NCBI RefSeq assembly: GCF_035594125.1
Contig: NC_087190.1
Coordinates: 9,619,104 to 9,683,103 of the forward strand
Direction of reading: 5' to 3'
Length of the DNA stretch: 64,000 nucleotides
Source: Scylla paramamosain
Taxonomy: Eukaryota > Arthropoda > Malacostraca > Decapoda > Portunidae
This document shows, one piece after another, positions 11,307 to 23,700 of the stretch. The translations under genes were made by a program, and so were the position numbers. Positions within the stretch are counted from its first letter, which is position 1. The number at the start of each line of letters is the position of its first letter. Below the pieces are notes generated by a model, which saw only the letters and a program-made list of their open reading frames with translations, was not told where the DNA came from and searched no databases.

Positions 11307-12626
11307 ATGAACATCAGTGCTGACTGCTCTGCACAAGCATTGGTGGAAGATCTCACATATGAAAAGTATCTGCATCTTCACAAAGAGGGAAGCAAAAAAC
11401 TTACAGATGGTCATGGTTATTTATACACTTTTAAGAGGAAAACAAGTGTTGGTGTTCACTGGCAATGTGCAGTGGGCAATGAAACTGTTAACTGTGGAAT
11501 GACAATCAAGGAAGTAAACATGTTTATCAGAAGACCCAATGAACATTCTCACCCATTAGAAGCATGCCCTGTGACCACAAGTAAGATGTCAAAGTTAATT
11601 AAAGAAAAAGCAATGAAGGATATGTTTCGGCCAGCATTAGAAATTGTGGAGGAAGTAATGCTTGAAAAACACTGATCCAATACAACCATGCCTACTGCTT
11701 TGCTACCTGCCACTGTAAATCTCACTCATCTGGCAAACAGAAAGCAGAGAGCTAACAGACCTGTGGAGCCCATTGACCTGACTTTTGAAGTCAATGAGGA
11801 ACACATACCACCTAACTTTCTTCAATATGATATAAGTGTAAGGGACAGACATCACTTAGTATTTGCAACACAAAAACAGCTTCAGTTACTTGCTAAAGTA
11901 AAAAGATGTTATGTTGATGGAACATTCAAAGTTGTGAGTGGCCCTTCACACAGCTTTTTAGCATTCATGCATTCATGTAATGTGATGCAAATGTAAAGCA
12001 AATGCCCATTTTATTTGTTCTAATGTCTTGTCAGATACAGAGAGACTATAAGAAAGTATTCAGTAGAACTAAAAAAATCCTGGATGGACAATTAAAAGTA
12101 AAACAAGTAATACTCAATTTTGAGGCAAGTGTTAGGTGGGCTATCCCAGATGTTTTCCCAGATGTGGTTATATGTGGTTGTGCCTTTCACTGAGGACAGG
12201 CAGTTTGGAAGGAAGTCCAAGAACTCAGCCTTCAGTCTGCCCACACAAATGAGAATAAAATATACAAATTTTTAAGACAATCGCTTTCTCTACTATGTGC
12301 CAGATGAACATGTAGGACTATTTTCAAGATTTTATAGAAAAGCAGTTGAGTCACAACCACTTTTAAATCTTTTAGAGTACATAAACACTACTTGGATAAG
12401 GTCTGAGATATGGCCTCCCAAAGCTTGGTGTGTGTTTGCTAGCAGTATAAGAACTAACAGAAGGCTGGCATTACAGATTGGATTTGAAAGCACATCAAGG
12501 CCAAATAAGTTTTTATTCTCTCATAACACTATTGCAAGGTATATAACACTCCACATACAGCTATCAAATGATAGAAAAAAGTTGCAGCACCAAAAACAAA
12601 ATACGCCAAGCAAGATGGACAAATAG
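11307..12626 (+). pseudogene. MULE transposase with FLYWCH-type zinc finger, degenerate
   Basis: 11307-11675 encodes a FLYWCH/WRKY-like finger (HWQCAVG ... CGM ... HSHPLEA), the DNA-binding part of many animal MULE proteins. After an in-frame TGA (11673-11675), 11688-11996 continues with HIPPNFLQYDISVRDRHHLV and RCYVDGTFKVV, the MULE catalytic block with the first Asp of the DDE set. After a frameshift near 11996, 12002-12193 has LFVLMS ... QRDYKKVF ... VVICGCAFH. Here the Trp expected after CAFH is TGA (12191-12193). After another shift, 12297-12626 holds the C-terminal part (WCVFASSIRTN). It is clearly non-functional as one protein. Confidence 0.8.
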
Positions 12627-12758
12627 TCAAACTTTGGGATGAATTTCCTCAAGGCCGTTGATCGGCTAAAAACCTGGTGAAGGCTGTTTCTCATTTCACT
12701 CATGTGAATGCATGAATTTTTATTGTTTTAATAAACCTTTTACAACTCTGTTTTTTAA

Positions 12759-13115
12759 CTATATTTTAACTTTTATTTGCTTTTAACCTTGCTTTACATC
12801 TTTGTATTTGTTTTAAAACTTTTATACTTTAATTTCTCAACTACATTTTAATGTCAATTCCTTTTTAACTTTATTTTACATCTTTATATTTGTTTAACAG
12901 CTTTTATATTTTCATTTTACAACTACATTTTAATTTTCATCCTCTTAACTTTATTTTTTTTACTTATTTTAAAAGTTTTTATAATTTTATTTTCTAACTA
13001 CTAGATTTCATTTTTCTTTCTTTTAACCTCCTATTTTGTCTTTTGCAATTGTTTTAAAACTTTCATACTTTGATTTTCAACTACATTTTAATTTTTATTT
13101 TCATTTAACCTTATT
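12759..13115. repeat. Tandem repeat, about 82-bp unit, 4.4 copies
   Basis: Units start with CTAYATTTTAA at 12759, 12841, 12923 (75 bp, shortened), 12998 and 13081 (partial). All are rich in T and A and recognisably the same sequence. The array lies between the transposase and the right inverted array. A short sequence with GAATGCATGAATTTT flanks it on both sides (about 12708 and 13138). Confidence 0.8.
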
Positions 13116-13207
13116 GATGAATCACAAACTATTATTTGAATGCATGAATTTTATTGTTTTAACCTTTTGTTTTAACCTTTTGTTCTATTTATTGATATCT
13201 AGATCTG

Positions 13208-13322
13208 ATCCAAGTTGGTCCACTATTGTGGCCCAAGTTGGTCTACTATTGTGGTCTGAGTTGGTATATTGTGGTCCAAGTTGGTGGCAGTCTAGCCCAA
13301 GTTGGCAATGGTCCAAGTTGGG
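13208..13322 (-). repeat. Right inverted repeat array of the MULE
   Basis: Six degenerate units of 16-23 bp containing CCAAGTTGG (some CTGAGTTGG), for example CCAAGTTGGTCCACTATTG and CCAAGTTGGTCTACTATTG. They are in the opposite sense to the left array. The outer part ends at CCAAGTTGG before GGCTGAATTG. Confidence 0.7.
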
Positions 13323-16300
13323 GCTGAATTGACTACATAGCCCAATACATGATAATGGGGGCTTGATTCCTCCAATCTAATCTAAGAGAGGAGCTACAAC
13401 CCTCTCAACAACCACAAAGGTATTGTTTTAGAAGAGGACCATAACACTTTACACATTTGAGAATAATGTTTTTGATTACTTTTATGGATACTGAGAAACA
13501 TACTTTACTGAAGCTTCCATTGCAAATTAATAGTATCATGATATAAGGAATTTTTGTTAAGTGATGCAAATTAGCAGTGTTCACAAACACATTCTTCTTC
13601 TTCTTGTGATCTGTAATTGTGGCTACCATAATGGTACAATGATTTTTTTTAATGTGAAATATATGTAGTTTGCTAGGTTAGGTTAAGCTAGGCTGGTATT
13701 TCCTGCCCATCCCGCTTCCCAAGAAGCCTCCAAGATCGTAGGGGATGAGGGAAGGCAAAATGAAATATTCTGGCATGTTTTATGCTCAAAATCATCTATA
13801 ACATAAAAATCCAGTGATAAAATATCATAGTTTTGTACTCAAAATGCAGTTTGGTCCTACTGTAAACATTTATCCCCACAAACCTAACAGTGTAAGAGTT
13901 TTTTTTTTTTTTTTTTTTTTTTTTACTGGATGAGGGAGGCGAATACAGGTTATCTATATGATACATGATAGTACAAGTTTGCTACTTGATATCAACACAT
14001 AATGAAAGACAAAGCCACTCTCCTCTCAGGATGAAACCACCAGGCCAAAAAGCCTCAGGTGTCTAAACACTGACAGCTGCAGGGTTGGTTAGTGGCAAAA
14101 CTTATACCAAATAATCAAGCCTTATTCCTTTTTCATGAATTTAATCCCACACATGATATCTTTCTCATTCCCTTCCTGTCTCTCTATGGTGAGGGCTTAC
14201 CAGATGGAAGCTTGGTGATGGAAAAATTCAAATTGTTGTTGCTGTTTAGGGCCACGGCGAGGTATTATTATACAAGTGCACCCGCCTCACAGCACAAAAA
14301 AAAAAAAAAAAAAGCTCTCAGTGAAGTACCTGGATCACATATAACACAGTTGTGTGTATCTTTACCACCGCAAATTGTTCATTCCTGAGATATTCATTTT
14401 TATCAAATTTACTGCTAATGTAGGATAGATCTGGTTACGTTTAATTATGTTGTTTACTTAGGTTAAATTGTTATTTTTTTTTTTTTATGAATTTCTGCTT
14501 GTTTACGTGTGCGGGGGTATATAAGAAAAAAAAAATTTGCAGCACAAATTCATTCAAAGCACATCAAAATCTACCAGAAAAATGGTAAATTTATAGTTTA
14601 AGCCAATGTCCCCAATCTCTACCCACGGCCCACGGCGTTATTATTAATTTCCGACAAGTAGTGTAATCATTAGAAATGATGTGAATAGTGAGAAGAACAA
14701 AATGAGGTAGGTTATTACCACGTAGTGTGTAATGGCTTAAACTATAATAAAACCAGAAAAATGTTGGTTCCTCCGAAAATATTGGATAGGTGCATTTATA
14801 TAAATTTAAACACGGCTATTCTACGTACCACAGTATCAACCAATGAGGTTATCACAGCGGAACAGTTGGTCTGTCTTCTTGGGGAAGGCACAGATGAGGC
14901 CGATGATAGCAGATTATCGGGTGTGGTTGACGCCAGCGGCCGCCAGCAGAGCAGCCAGGCGAAGGTGGTGACGTCTTATGCAAGGAGTTGAGTGCTTAGT
15001 CGTATATACAGCAACGCAGAGCAGACAGCCTTCTTCTTCTTGGGATAATGATGTCGTTACCGACTATATACACATCCTGGTGAGTTTCAGTCTAGGGAGC
15101 TGTTTAGTCCTCTTCAAGAAGGCACATGTAAGGCGTAAAACTGTGGATCGGCGAGGTGGAGGGATGTCAGTGGCGACCTATAAGATGGGCAGGTCAAAAG
15201 TGATAACGTCTACGGCGAGCAGCTGAGTAGATTGGGCTTTACTTCCAGACTCGTCTGAATTCAAAACACAGAGAGATTATTACTATAAAATTATTGGTAT
15301 CATAAACAAATAAACAAACCATATGTCGGACAAAACTATTTTTTTCTGATAACTTTTTATACGTTTTTTAAATAATCTACCATCACTTTCTGTAGCAAAT
15401 CACTGTTGTCATTTTGCCCATCCCCTACCATAAAAAAAAAACAGAGGGTATATATTAAGAAGAGTCGTGCGACCCTATTCCCCTAAAATAAAGCTAAAAT
15501 AGAGCCAAATACTGACCCTCACCACACAAAAAATAAGTAAATAAATAGGGAGCTGTACTGTTACTGCTGCTGTTCTTGTTGTGATATCTTGATTTTAATC
15601 TGGATGCTACAGCCAGCTCGCGATCACTCATGAACCAGGCCTTTGGATTGGCAACTCCTGTAAAAGACAAACACACACAAAATTAAAAAATAAAGAAGAA
15701 AAAAAAAAAAGAGGAAAACCGAACAATGTCCTTTACACTAATTGCCCCTACATCTGGCACCCCACATTAGGAGTCTTTTTCAGTTCCCACAAGGGCTTAG
15801 AATTTTTAGCTCTTCAGAGCTCCACCCACTTCACCACTGAAGAACAGACCAGCGGAGGAAAAGGTGTCGTACAGTTTATTGGCAATGTTTCCCCCCACAG
15901 AGATCGCAGCTGTTGCGTTTCAATTACGATTTATGTGAGCTTCCCCTGAAAAGGCGGATTGGTGGTGGGACCATTTTCTTTGTTACTTAGGACAGGTGTA
16001 TTTAATAATTACTATAGATTTCCTTTGTTCATTTAATATGTTCAGTCTTTGTTTGTAATATGATTTTTTGTAATATGATTTTGATGCCTTTGTACATCCA
16101 ATTTGAAATGAATATGCAATGCTGGTGTTTGCCACGTGAGGCACTCGCCACGTCACCTGCCAGTGGTGTACTCGGGGCTGCCTCGGGAAAATAAAGGATT
16201 CGCTGCTTGTATGCCGGTCTATTCGTTACTCCTCCTCCGTCTAAGGACGCTTTGTCTTCATCAATGGTGTCTTCATCATGACGTTGGCCCTGCCTGATAA

Positions 16301-17042
16301 GCTTTGGGGGCTAACAGCAGCAACCTTACCAATTCGCTCCTTGAACTTTATGCTATTTAGAAGTGAATTGCTGGTCTTCCATGCTTTTTGATATTGTCAG
16401 TTGAATAAAAGTAATCATGAGGCTGATTTTTTTGTTATTTATTTATTTTTATTTATTTTATTTTTTTCTGATCGAAGGAAAGGGACACGCAGACACACTG
16501 GTTATTGTTGTTTAGTGGTTGTTACATTTAAAGAAGAGGCATATAGTAATATGCCGCAGCCTGGTTAAGACATTAAAGGTCAAAATAATGCCTGATGTTG
16601 GCCAATATGACTATAGTAAAAACTAGTAGTAAAAGTTGCTGCATGGTACTGTACATACAACAGTTATGAAATGAAGTGTCAAAGTGTCTCTTTGCTGGTA
16701 TTTTCACACTATTTCCGCGTTTTGGGTGCGTTCATCTCTTAGATATCCCTAATTATTATTCTATTTAGTCTAGGCAGACTGCAAATATTATAATATAGCG
16801 AAATGTTCTCTATTATTAGCGATTATGGGATGGAGTAAGGGGAAACTGCGATGCAGGGAGCACTTCTAGCAGCTGTTCAGGTCACACATCATTCACTGGG
16901 CGAGAGCGATTCTCTTACACCGGGTCCTCAGATTCCGTTCTGTTTTATTTTGTGTATCGCCTCTTCAGACCTGTCCCACTTCATCACCTGAGCGAAGACA
17001 AGCCACTCTAGAGTATTTTACTGTAAGTTGGTTGTATCAGTC
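13323..17042. other. Non-coding stretch, no recognised gene
   Basis: No known protein, tRNA or element recognised. It holds homopolymers (T-run about 13899-13924, A-run about 14297-14313) and AT-rich simple sequence (16425-16470). Small open frames at 14092-14388 and 14725-14991 have no recognisable motif. At 16130-16260, an AATAAA near 16190 precedes a CT-rich segment, which resembles the R region of an LTR, but no partner copy is present. Confidence 0.4.
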
Positions 17043-17207
17043 ATGACCTCACACTGCATTATGGCATTGTACCAGCACAATGATGTGTTGAAAGTCATGG
17101 TCCAAGGCAAGAAGGCTATTCAGACACCTTTACCTACCTTGCCAGAATGTCGCATCCCGCTGGAAGGCTTCCACGTTCATTGTAAGCAAATGTTACTATT
17201 CACTTAA
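17043..17207 (+). CDS. Candidate small ORF or exon, function unknown
   Basis: ATG at 17043 opens 54 codons ending at TAA 17205-17207. The peptide contains VLKVMVQGKKAIQTPLP and ECRIPLEGFHVHC, which looks more like real protein than neighbouring noise. A splice-donor-like TGTAAGC follows the ..FHVH codons (GT at 17182-17183), so it could instead be an exon ending there. I do not recognise the family. Neighbouring sequence gives no further exon I can defend. Confidence 0.25.
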   Translation: MTSHCIMALYQHNDVLKVMVQGKKAIQTPLPTLPECRIPLEGFHVHCKQMLLFT

Positions 17208-18179
17208 TTTGAAACAATTCACGCTACACAGTTTTAATAATGATTTTCACTCATGACTGACTTGTATGCAGATAATTCTGTATGTTCGAGATTTTATTGA
17301 AAAAAATACATGCAAATAGACTTGTTTTCACCTAACATGTTTGCATTGCTACCTGTGAGTGCCTGTCTTTTGTTCCGCCCCATTCCCCGCCCACAATTTT
17401 TGTAAGCACTTAGAAAGCTTGCCGTCCGGAGAAGTTATAAGATTCCGAAGCTCCCAGGAGACCTGTAAGAAAAGAATGCGTCGGAAAATGCTTGTTTCCA
17501 AGGCGCTTGCGAAGAACTGAAGAAGACACCTATGGAGATGAAAAAGGTGCGCACGGAGTAATATATTCCCTTGGTTTACAAGGCACCTGTAAAATTCATG
17601 TTCCCGGTTTCTGCTGGGCCAGTCACATGAAAATCACAATCGCAAAATATTGTAGATTAAGAGGAAATGTGTCAGAATTGATGATATTATGTATTTTGAG
17701 AGAAATTCTTTGTTAATATTTAGATCCAAAACTTATTAATAGACAGTGTTAGAATCTGAGAGTACGTGGAACCATCAGCAAAAATGTTCAATATTTTGTG
17801 AATGTGGAAGGGTGATAAACTATTAAGGATATTGCAACATTATGACTTACAGCTGTGGGGGAAGAACTCTTTTTGTGTGGGCTGTGGATACTATATAAAG
17901 GTTCGGTGCATATTTCACATCAGACGTGATGGAGTAGTGGCATGGACACTGCAGCAGGAATTAACTGGTTGTCCAACTACCTGTTTGTTAACTTCAACTA
18001 AGGCAGGTCAGTCAGATGTTTGTTTTTGGTTAGGTATACAGCATTACTCTCGCCATGACACTAGAGTTGCCTATTTTCAATCAAATTTGTTGTTTCCACA
18101 TACTAGAAGTTGATCGATATAATTTGGAGCTTTAAGTGGCACGGACATGTCTTTATTCTTACTGTCGTCTAGATTAGAT
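17208..18179. other. Non-coding stretch
   Basis: Open frames at 17492-17716 and 17802-18113 show no motif or repeat I can name. No element ends were seen. Confidence 0.35.
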
Positions 18180-18420
18180 TTAGATTCAGATTAGTTTATT
18201 GACCACAACAACCCGTACAACTTACTTTAGAGAATGGGTCCAATACAAATAAACAATAATTGTATAACAGGAAACAGAAAAATAAGGAAATTTGTAACAA
18301 TGTTCAGGCAGCACGTTTCAACATAATCAGCAAATGTAGAGTCCATATGTATATCTAAAATAATTTTTACAGCATTAACCAATGTTATTAAACGTACTGT
18401 AATCAAACTGAAACTACAGT

Positions 18421-21400
18421 CTAGGTATTATACACTTCCAGTATTCTATAGATTATGGCACATCTTTCAGCATCACTAAACACTTCTAAAGATAAGTCTG
18501 GTATTTTCTGAAAGTTGTATGTGCCTCGTAGATGTTGAGTGAGAACGCAATGTTGTGTAACATGTACTTCTGCCTCTATCTGGCCACATGCACAAAGTCT
18601 TTCTTCTAAAGGTAGCCTTCCGCATCCTCTTCTGTTCCATCTCCCCACTTCTACTGCCAGGGAGTGTGCTGCCATTCGAAATCTTGTGAATGCAACTCGG
18701 TGTTGCTCTTCAACATGAGTTTTGGCTTTGTACACAGAATGGACGGAAAGATCTGGATTTATCTCTATACGTTTTACGTTTAGAGGACGCTGAGGTACAA
18801 ATGTTTGCCTTTAACTCTCTTAAGCCTTCAGATATATCATTCAGATATATCATTCTCAATGTGCAACAAATTTTTTATATAACCCATGGTTTGATAACGA
18901 TTTTCCATGGCAATATTAATTGACAATACAAATGGATCATCCTGCATTTTCTGCCTCTCCTTCCACATCTTAGAGAAAAAGCGTTTCTGCTTACTCTTAA
19001 CTAACGAGTACAGAGGTGGGTATCCAGCCTCTACATAACAAACACCATTACAAGTAGTTAGTCTTACATCTAAGAGACACTTTAATGACCAGTTGTATAA
19101 CTTTGTTATCGGTCTCAATTCCGCATTCAACCAAGACTCTCATCCATATAAAAGAGTTGACATAAGACAACCATCAAAGACACGTTTTTTTTTACTTGAA
19201 AGGGAATATAATTATTCTTCCTTAGGAAAGAAACAAATTTCATGACGTGAGCTACCTTGTCATCGGCGTGAGTCCTAACTGATGACGAGACTGATCCGTC
19301 AGACTGATCTCAAGTAAATCCCACCAGCTTGTTGATGAATACTGTCTCGTTGTCCTCTGCTGTACCGTGTATCACGAAAAACTTGGTCTTAGATGCATTC
19401 ACCTTCATACCGTATTCATCACAAAATCGCTTTAACAAAGACAGCTTCCTAATCATTCTTTCACGAATTGTTGAAAGCAGTGCAGTGTCATCCATTAGAA
19501 TAAGAAGATGTAGCCATTTTAAAAAACCATCATCATCACATTTCTCTTTCAATAATTTAATCAAATCATTATTATTCATATATTATGAAAAGCAAACAGG
19601 ACGTAGGGGACCCTCAACAGACTCCCAAGGTGGTAGCAAACACTGCAGTACCAATGACATTTCTCAATCTATACATTGCACAAATAACACCTAATAAAAG
19701 CATCCCACATCCCAAACGTTTCAAAATCCTTATCAGAATATGTCTTGTCACCAAATCATATGCCCGGCTAAAATCAACAAATGTAACAAATAACTTTTCT
19801 TTTCTTCCTGGCTAAATCAGTGGAAACTCACAGTCATAATGTGCTCAAGGCAGCCGTGTCCTCTCTGTGCCCCTGCTTGTTCCCGATATGGTACAAACCA
19901 CTGCTCTAACCTTGAACAAATAACCATATCAAACAATTCAGAAATACTATTAATTATACTAATACCTCTGTAGTTTTTTTGGTCTCTCCTGTCATCCCTC
20001 TTATGTATAGTGACAACCTTAGCTTTGATCCAGGAACTAGGATATTATGCCGTGGTAAATATCCCATTAAAAAGTGTAGTAATAAGCATTAGCCAGTGAG
20101 CGGATAACAATTTGAGCACGCCTGGTGCAATACCATCTGGACCACAAGCTTTGTCTGCGTAAACTTCCTAACCTGAGCATTGACTTCACAAAGGGTGATC
20201 CGATGGTCTAATACAAGGATCGAGACAGACGAACCTCGGTATTCATCAGTAGAATCATTCCTGACATCCCTCATAAGATCTCCATAAAACTGTTTAAACT
20301 CATCAGAAGGTTTAATATCTATATGAGCGTGATCTTGCAAACATCCCTTCCAACTGATGGCTTGCCAGACCCGTTTGTCGTCCCTGTCCTGCAGCAACTT
20401 TTCCCAGCAGCCCAGGACGTTTCTGCTGTTGCTGGCACCACGACACACCTCTCCCACGCCACGGCTACGTCTGGCACACTCATATAGGACATCAGACATT
20501 TTATGGGCGAAACTATTGATATCATTAACATCCTCATAATCAGACACATCAACATTCATAATGGCACGAAATATATCGCCATCAGCTGAGGAAAACTTGA
20601 TGGGCTTGTGTGCCAATAGTCCACGCTTCTCATAATCTGTCAACACAGCGTGACCACCAAGGTAACAAGCTCGCATGTACAAGAGTCTATATTTATGCCT
20701 GGAAAATGAATATCAGTACTAATAGGAGCATGATCTGATGGCAAGCACTTAATTTTATGTACAGAAAAGGATTGAACATAATTTAAGGCTTCGTATAACA
20801 TACACACATCAAGCTCAGAAATCGAACTCTCACCTTTCCGATAAGTCATTTCACTCTTATAGTGGTTAGCTGGCGTCTTAAGGTTGTTCAGAACCAACAT
20901 TTTATTAATGCTGCACAATATAGATAACAAGTAAGCATTTTTGTTAGGAATGTTATTACAGACAAAAAATCGAGTACTGGCAAACGTCAGCATTCTGTAT
21001 CTCACTTCGTGCAGGTAACTCACAAACTCTTTTACCAAACCTACAGTTCATGTCACCAATGATGAGATACTGATTGTCATCTTCACGAATCTTCTCATGA
21101 ATGGCTGCGAATGATTCATGAGTGAAATATTCTGAGTCATGCGGAGGAATGTAACAAAAAACTAAACATAATGTTAGGGATACACCGCAACTTCAACCAT
21201 ACTTGATCAATATTACTGTAATCAACACTAGTTACGTGACGAGCAGTGGCGGCTTGTCAATAGGGACTGCGAGACTGCAGCCCCCCCAGGTGGATTTCTA
21301 GGATTTACGAAAATAATGTTAATTTATTATTGTTTGACTATTATTCACATGAAAACACCAATTCTCATATGTTTATATGAAAAAAAAAATACTGCAAAAT

Positions 21401-22245
21401 AATGAGGAAGTACGGAAAATATTTACTATTTAATGATACGAAAGCGGGGAGAAATGGGGGGAGGCTTCCCGGGCAGAATGGCGAGTGTGGACTGCGTCCA
21501 GCACAGTCTAGTCTCGGCCGTTGTTGTGGCTAGGTGAGTGTTCTTGCGTCGGTCTTAATTTCGATCGTGTTTTTCAATTTGGCAGGGATGATTTTAAAAT
21601 ATTATTGATCAGTGATGGCTTGTGCTCAATCTTGATTATCATAGATGGTGTAAAATCACAGAAACATCGTATAAAATAGTATTTTTTTTCCTTTCTCAGG
21701 TAGGCCTACCAGTATTTTGCAATGGCATGATTTCAATAGAGAAGATTTCTATGAATAATATGCCAAGTTTAAATGAAAAAGTTATTGATCTGTTTGCACA
21801 AAACAGGAACAGGAGAATGGACTTCCTTTTCAAATAGCCTAAGCCAGCACTAAGGAAGTCAAGCATTTACTGTTAGGATAAGACCTAAAGAATTAAATAA
21901 TTATCTATCTAGCTTTATAATCTACCAATCAATGGTATGTTAAACAATAACAATAAAAGCATTTAAGATTTTATTTGTCTGAATGTGAGACAGCTCCCCC
22001 ATCAGTAAGTCACGAGCCGCCACTGGTGACGAGCTTGGTAGTTTTTAACCATAACAGCTACACCTCCTCGGTGAGATGAAGCACTGTTCCAGCATTTAAA
22101 TGTTACGAACCCTGGTAAAGTAACATCCATTTTCGTTTTTCACTAAGGCTGACAATATCATATTGTAATAGGAGAGTCTGCACAAATGGTTTTTCCATCT
22201 TAGTTTTCACCGCATTTATATTCCATGTCATAATCTTTGAACACT
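18421..22245 (-). pseudogene. ORF2 (endonuclease-RT) of family F, split
   Basis: Order on the minus strand: IMTWNINAVKTKMEKPF (endonuclease start, 22245), QYDIVSLSE, then the hAT insertion, then DQVWLKLRCIPNI, SDHAPISTDIHFPG (about 20720), the linker, RT with LVTRHILIRIL and a GSPTSCLLF block, and LILMDDTALLST (about 19495) containing the MDD catalytic pair. The end is a cysteine/histidine block (RRGCGRLPLEERLCACGQ ... HVTQHC) down to 18421, a putative C-terminal zinc motif. Stops include one in the Q-G-x-P block (TGA, about 19615) and many frameshifts. Confidence 0.75.
21244..22025 (+). mobile_element. Internally deleted hAT element with 8-bp target duplication
   Basis: Ends are inverted repeats: CAGTGGCGGCTTGTC at 21244 and, reversed, CAGTGGCGGCTCGTG at 22025. 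The flanks are identical 8-mers GTGACGAG (21236-21243 and 22026-22033), the hallmark of hAT insertion. Near 21530 a GGCTAG/GTGAGT splice donor follows a GC-rich leader. At about 21700 TTTCTCAG/GT looks like an acceptor, leading to the last exon (to 21837). That exon ends in EKVIDLFAQNRNRRMDFLFK, which resembles the C-terminus of hAT transposases. The catalytic centre is missing, so it would need another transposase. Confidence 0.9.
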
Positions 22246-22269
22246 TTTCTCGCGGTTGTTGTGGTCTTC

Positions 22270-23015
22270 CTAAAAATATATCAGATTGAATTTATCAGTC
22301 ACTTTATCATCCTTATATAAACAACATTCCTTGAAATTGATATAGTTGTTACAACCAACGTTTTCAGGCTTTTCTTTCTCTTTCCTCTCCATGTCCTTCA
22401 ATCGTCTCCATTCTTCTCTCACTGCTGGATGCGTGTCCTTCAAAAAAAAACCTTCTTGAATATCTCACCAGCCTCCTTCAGGGTCTTTGCTCGCTCCAGC
22501 ACAGAATCGCGGTCCTCCCGCGACTCCACCGTGACCAGAATGGGTCGGCACCGTTCTCCCACCTTGCCAAGTCGTCGTGATGCTCTTATGTCCACGGTTG
22601 AGCCAGTTGTTTCCCAAACCTTCAAGACCTTAACATCATCCGTGGTAGCGCCGTTAAGACTCACTAATCCTTCAGGAATGCCAAGTACCACCAGATTACA
22701 TTCTCTTGCTTTGCGGTCTATGTCCTCTAGAAATCGCTGCTGTTTTGCGATAACCTGCTTTACCTGTTTTTGAAGATCCCTCACCTGTCGGTTGAAGGCA
22801 CTATCAGGAGATGTAAGAGCCTTCTTTATATCAGCAACTTCTGCAATCAGAGTCGTTAATTGTGTCCTCAATGTCACGTTTGCGTCTTCATCAGGCTGCA
22901 AAGGAGACAGTATACTTCTTATCAGATCTTCCTTATGAATGGAATTTAATTGCTGTTGTGTCAACATCTGGAGTTCAGAAAGAGGTCTGGCTGCCATGGT
23001 TGCAAGAAAGTTCAA
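22270..23015 (-). pseudogene. ORF1 protein of family F (RNA-binding type)
   Basis: 191 codons are open from 23015: a coiled-coil-like N-terminal half (RDLQKQVKQVIAKQQRFLED), then ECNLVVLGIPEG and RPILVTVESREDRDSVLERA, the RRM-like core of non-LTR ORF1 proteins. The frame ends in a homopolymer (A9 on plus, 22442-22450). One base off, it continues with KDTHPAVREEWRRLKDMERK to a stop at 22270, the usual C-terminal domain. The break is thus a homopolymer slip, either real or a sequencing error. ORF1 proteins coat element RNA and help target-primed reverse transcription. Confidence 0.75.
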
Positions 23016-23038
23016 CAGGAAAAGACACTTATACCAGT

Positions 23039-23040
<2 letters not shown>

Positions 23041-23082
<42 letters not shown>
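23041..23082. repeat. Poly-T run followed by (GT)n
   Basis: About 31 T residues, then GTGTGTGTGTGT. It borders the 5' end of family F and may be its insertion junction or the tail of an unseen element. Confidence 0.8.
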
Positions 23083-23700
23083 ACAGGGAAACCACAGTAG
23101 CGTCTCCGTTGCCTAACACAGTGACATCATACAGCCATCAGTGCGCATGCGCAGAACTGGTCCACTGGATGGGTGGTGTAGCCAGAAACACAATCTTCTT
23201 ATGGCTAAAATACAACCAAGTTCAACACCCTTCATGCACCCAAATTAGACCAATGCGTTCTTACGTCACTCATGCGCTGCGGCTCACTCGGTAACGTTCT
23301 TGGGTTCCGATAACTGAGAGCAAACTGATGAAAAATCAGAGCGTTCCGCCAGCAGGTGTTTACAGGTCCGCCATGCAGCCACTATCTCTACATTAATACG
23401 TTTCAAACCAATGGTGTACTTTTCTTTGGAAATCTTGAGATTACCAAATAAATCTAAATGTCAATTCACTAGAAAATCAACTTAAATACTTTTGTTCTTG
23501 AATAAAGTTCGATTTTACCTGTTACTACTAGGAGGAATTGTGTAGAAAAGTATATTATATAAGTTAATTGTGTTGTAGAATGACACTGTAGGCATATTTG
23601 ATATTGCTCCTATGTGTTAGAAGGGGACATGTCTGGTACTGCCACCTGGTGAAACTCATTAGTTTACCAAACTCCCCATTATTTATTTAATTATTATTTT

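Larger units (their letters stand above)
10535..13322 (+). mobile_element. MULE-like DNA transposon with repeat-array ends
   Basis: A unit of about 2.8 kb with a decayed MULE transposase in the middle. At both ends are degenerate arrays of a short motif in opposite orientation: CCAACTTGGACCA-type units at 10535-10630 and their reverse complement TGGTCCAAGTTGG at 13208-13322. No clear 8-9 bp target duplication is visible, possibly through decay. The Mutator-like assignment rests on the protein; the borders are set by the outermost repeat units. Confidence 0.7.
18180..23040 (-). mobile_element. Two-ORF non-LTR retrotransposon, family F
   Basis: On the minus strand, a coiled-coil/RRM-type ORF1 (23015 to 22270) is followed by an APE endonuclease (from about 22245) and an RT (to about 18421). 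The 3' end is rich in TCTAAAT-like repeats near 18165-18195, the kind of short-repeat tail some non-LTR elements carry. The endonuclease is interrupted by a hAT element (21244-22025). The 5' border is near 23040, next to a poly-T/GT run. ORF1 of this type occurs in L1/Tx1 and I-group elements; I leave the clade open. Confidence 0.75.

Noticed and set aside
16130..16260. LTR-like segment with AATAAA and CT-rich tail
   Set aside because: No second copy, no target duplication and no coding neighbour.
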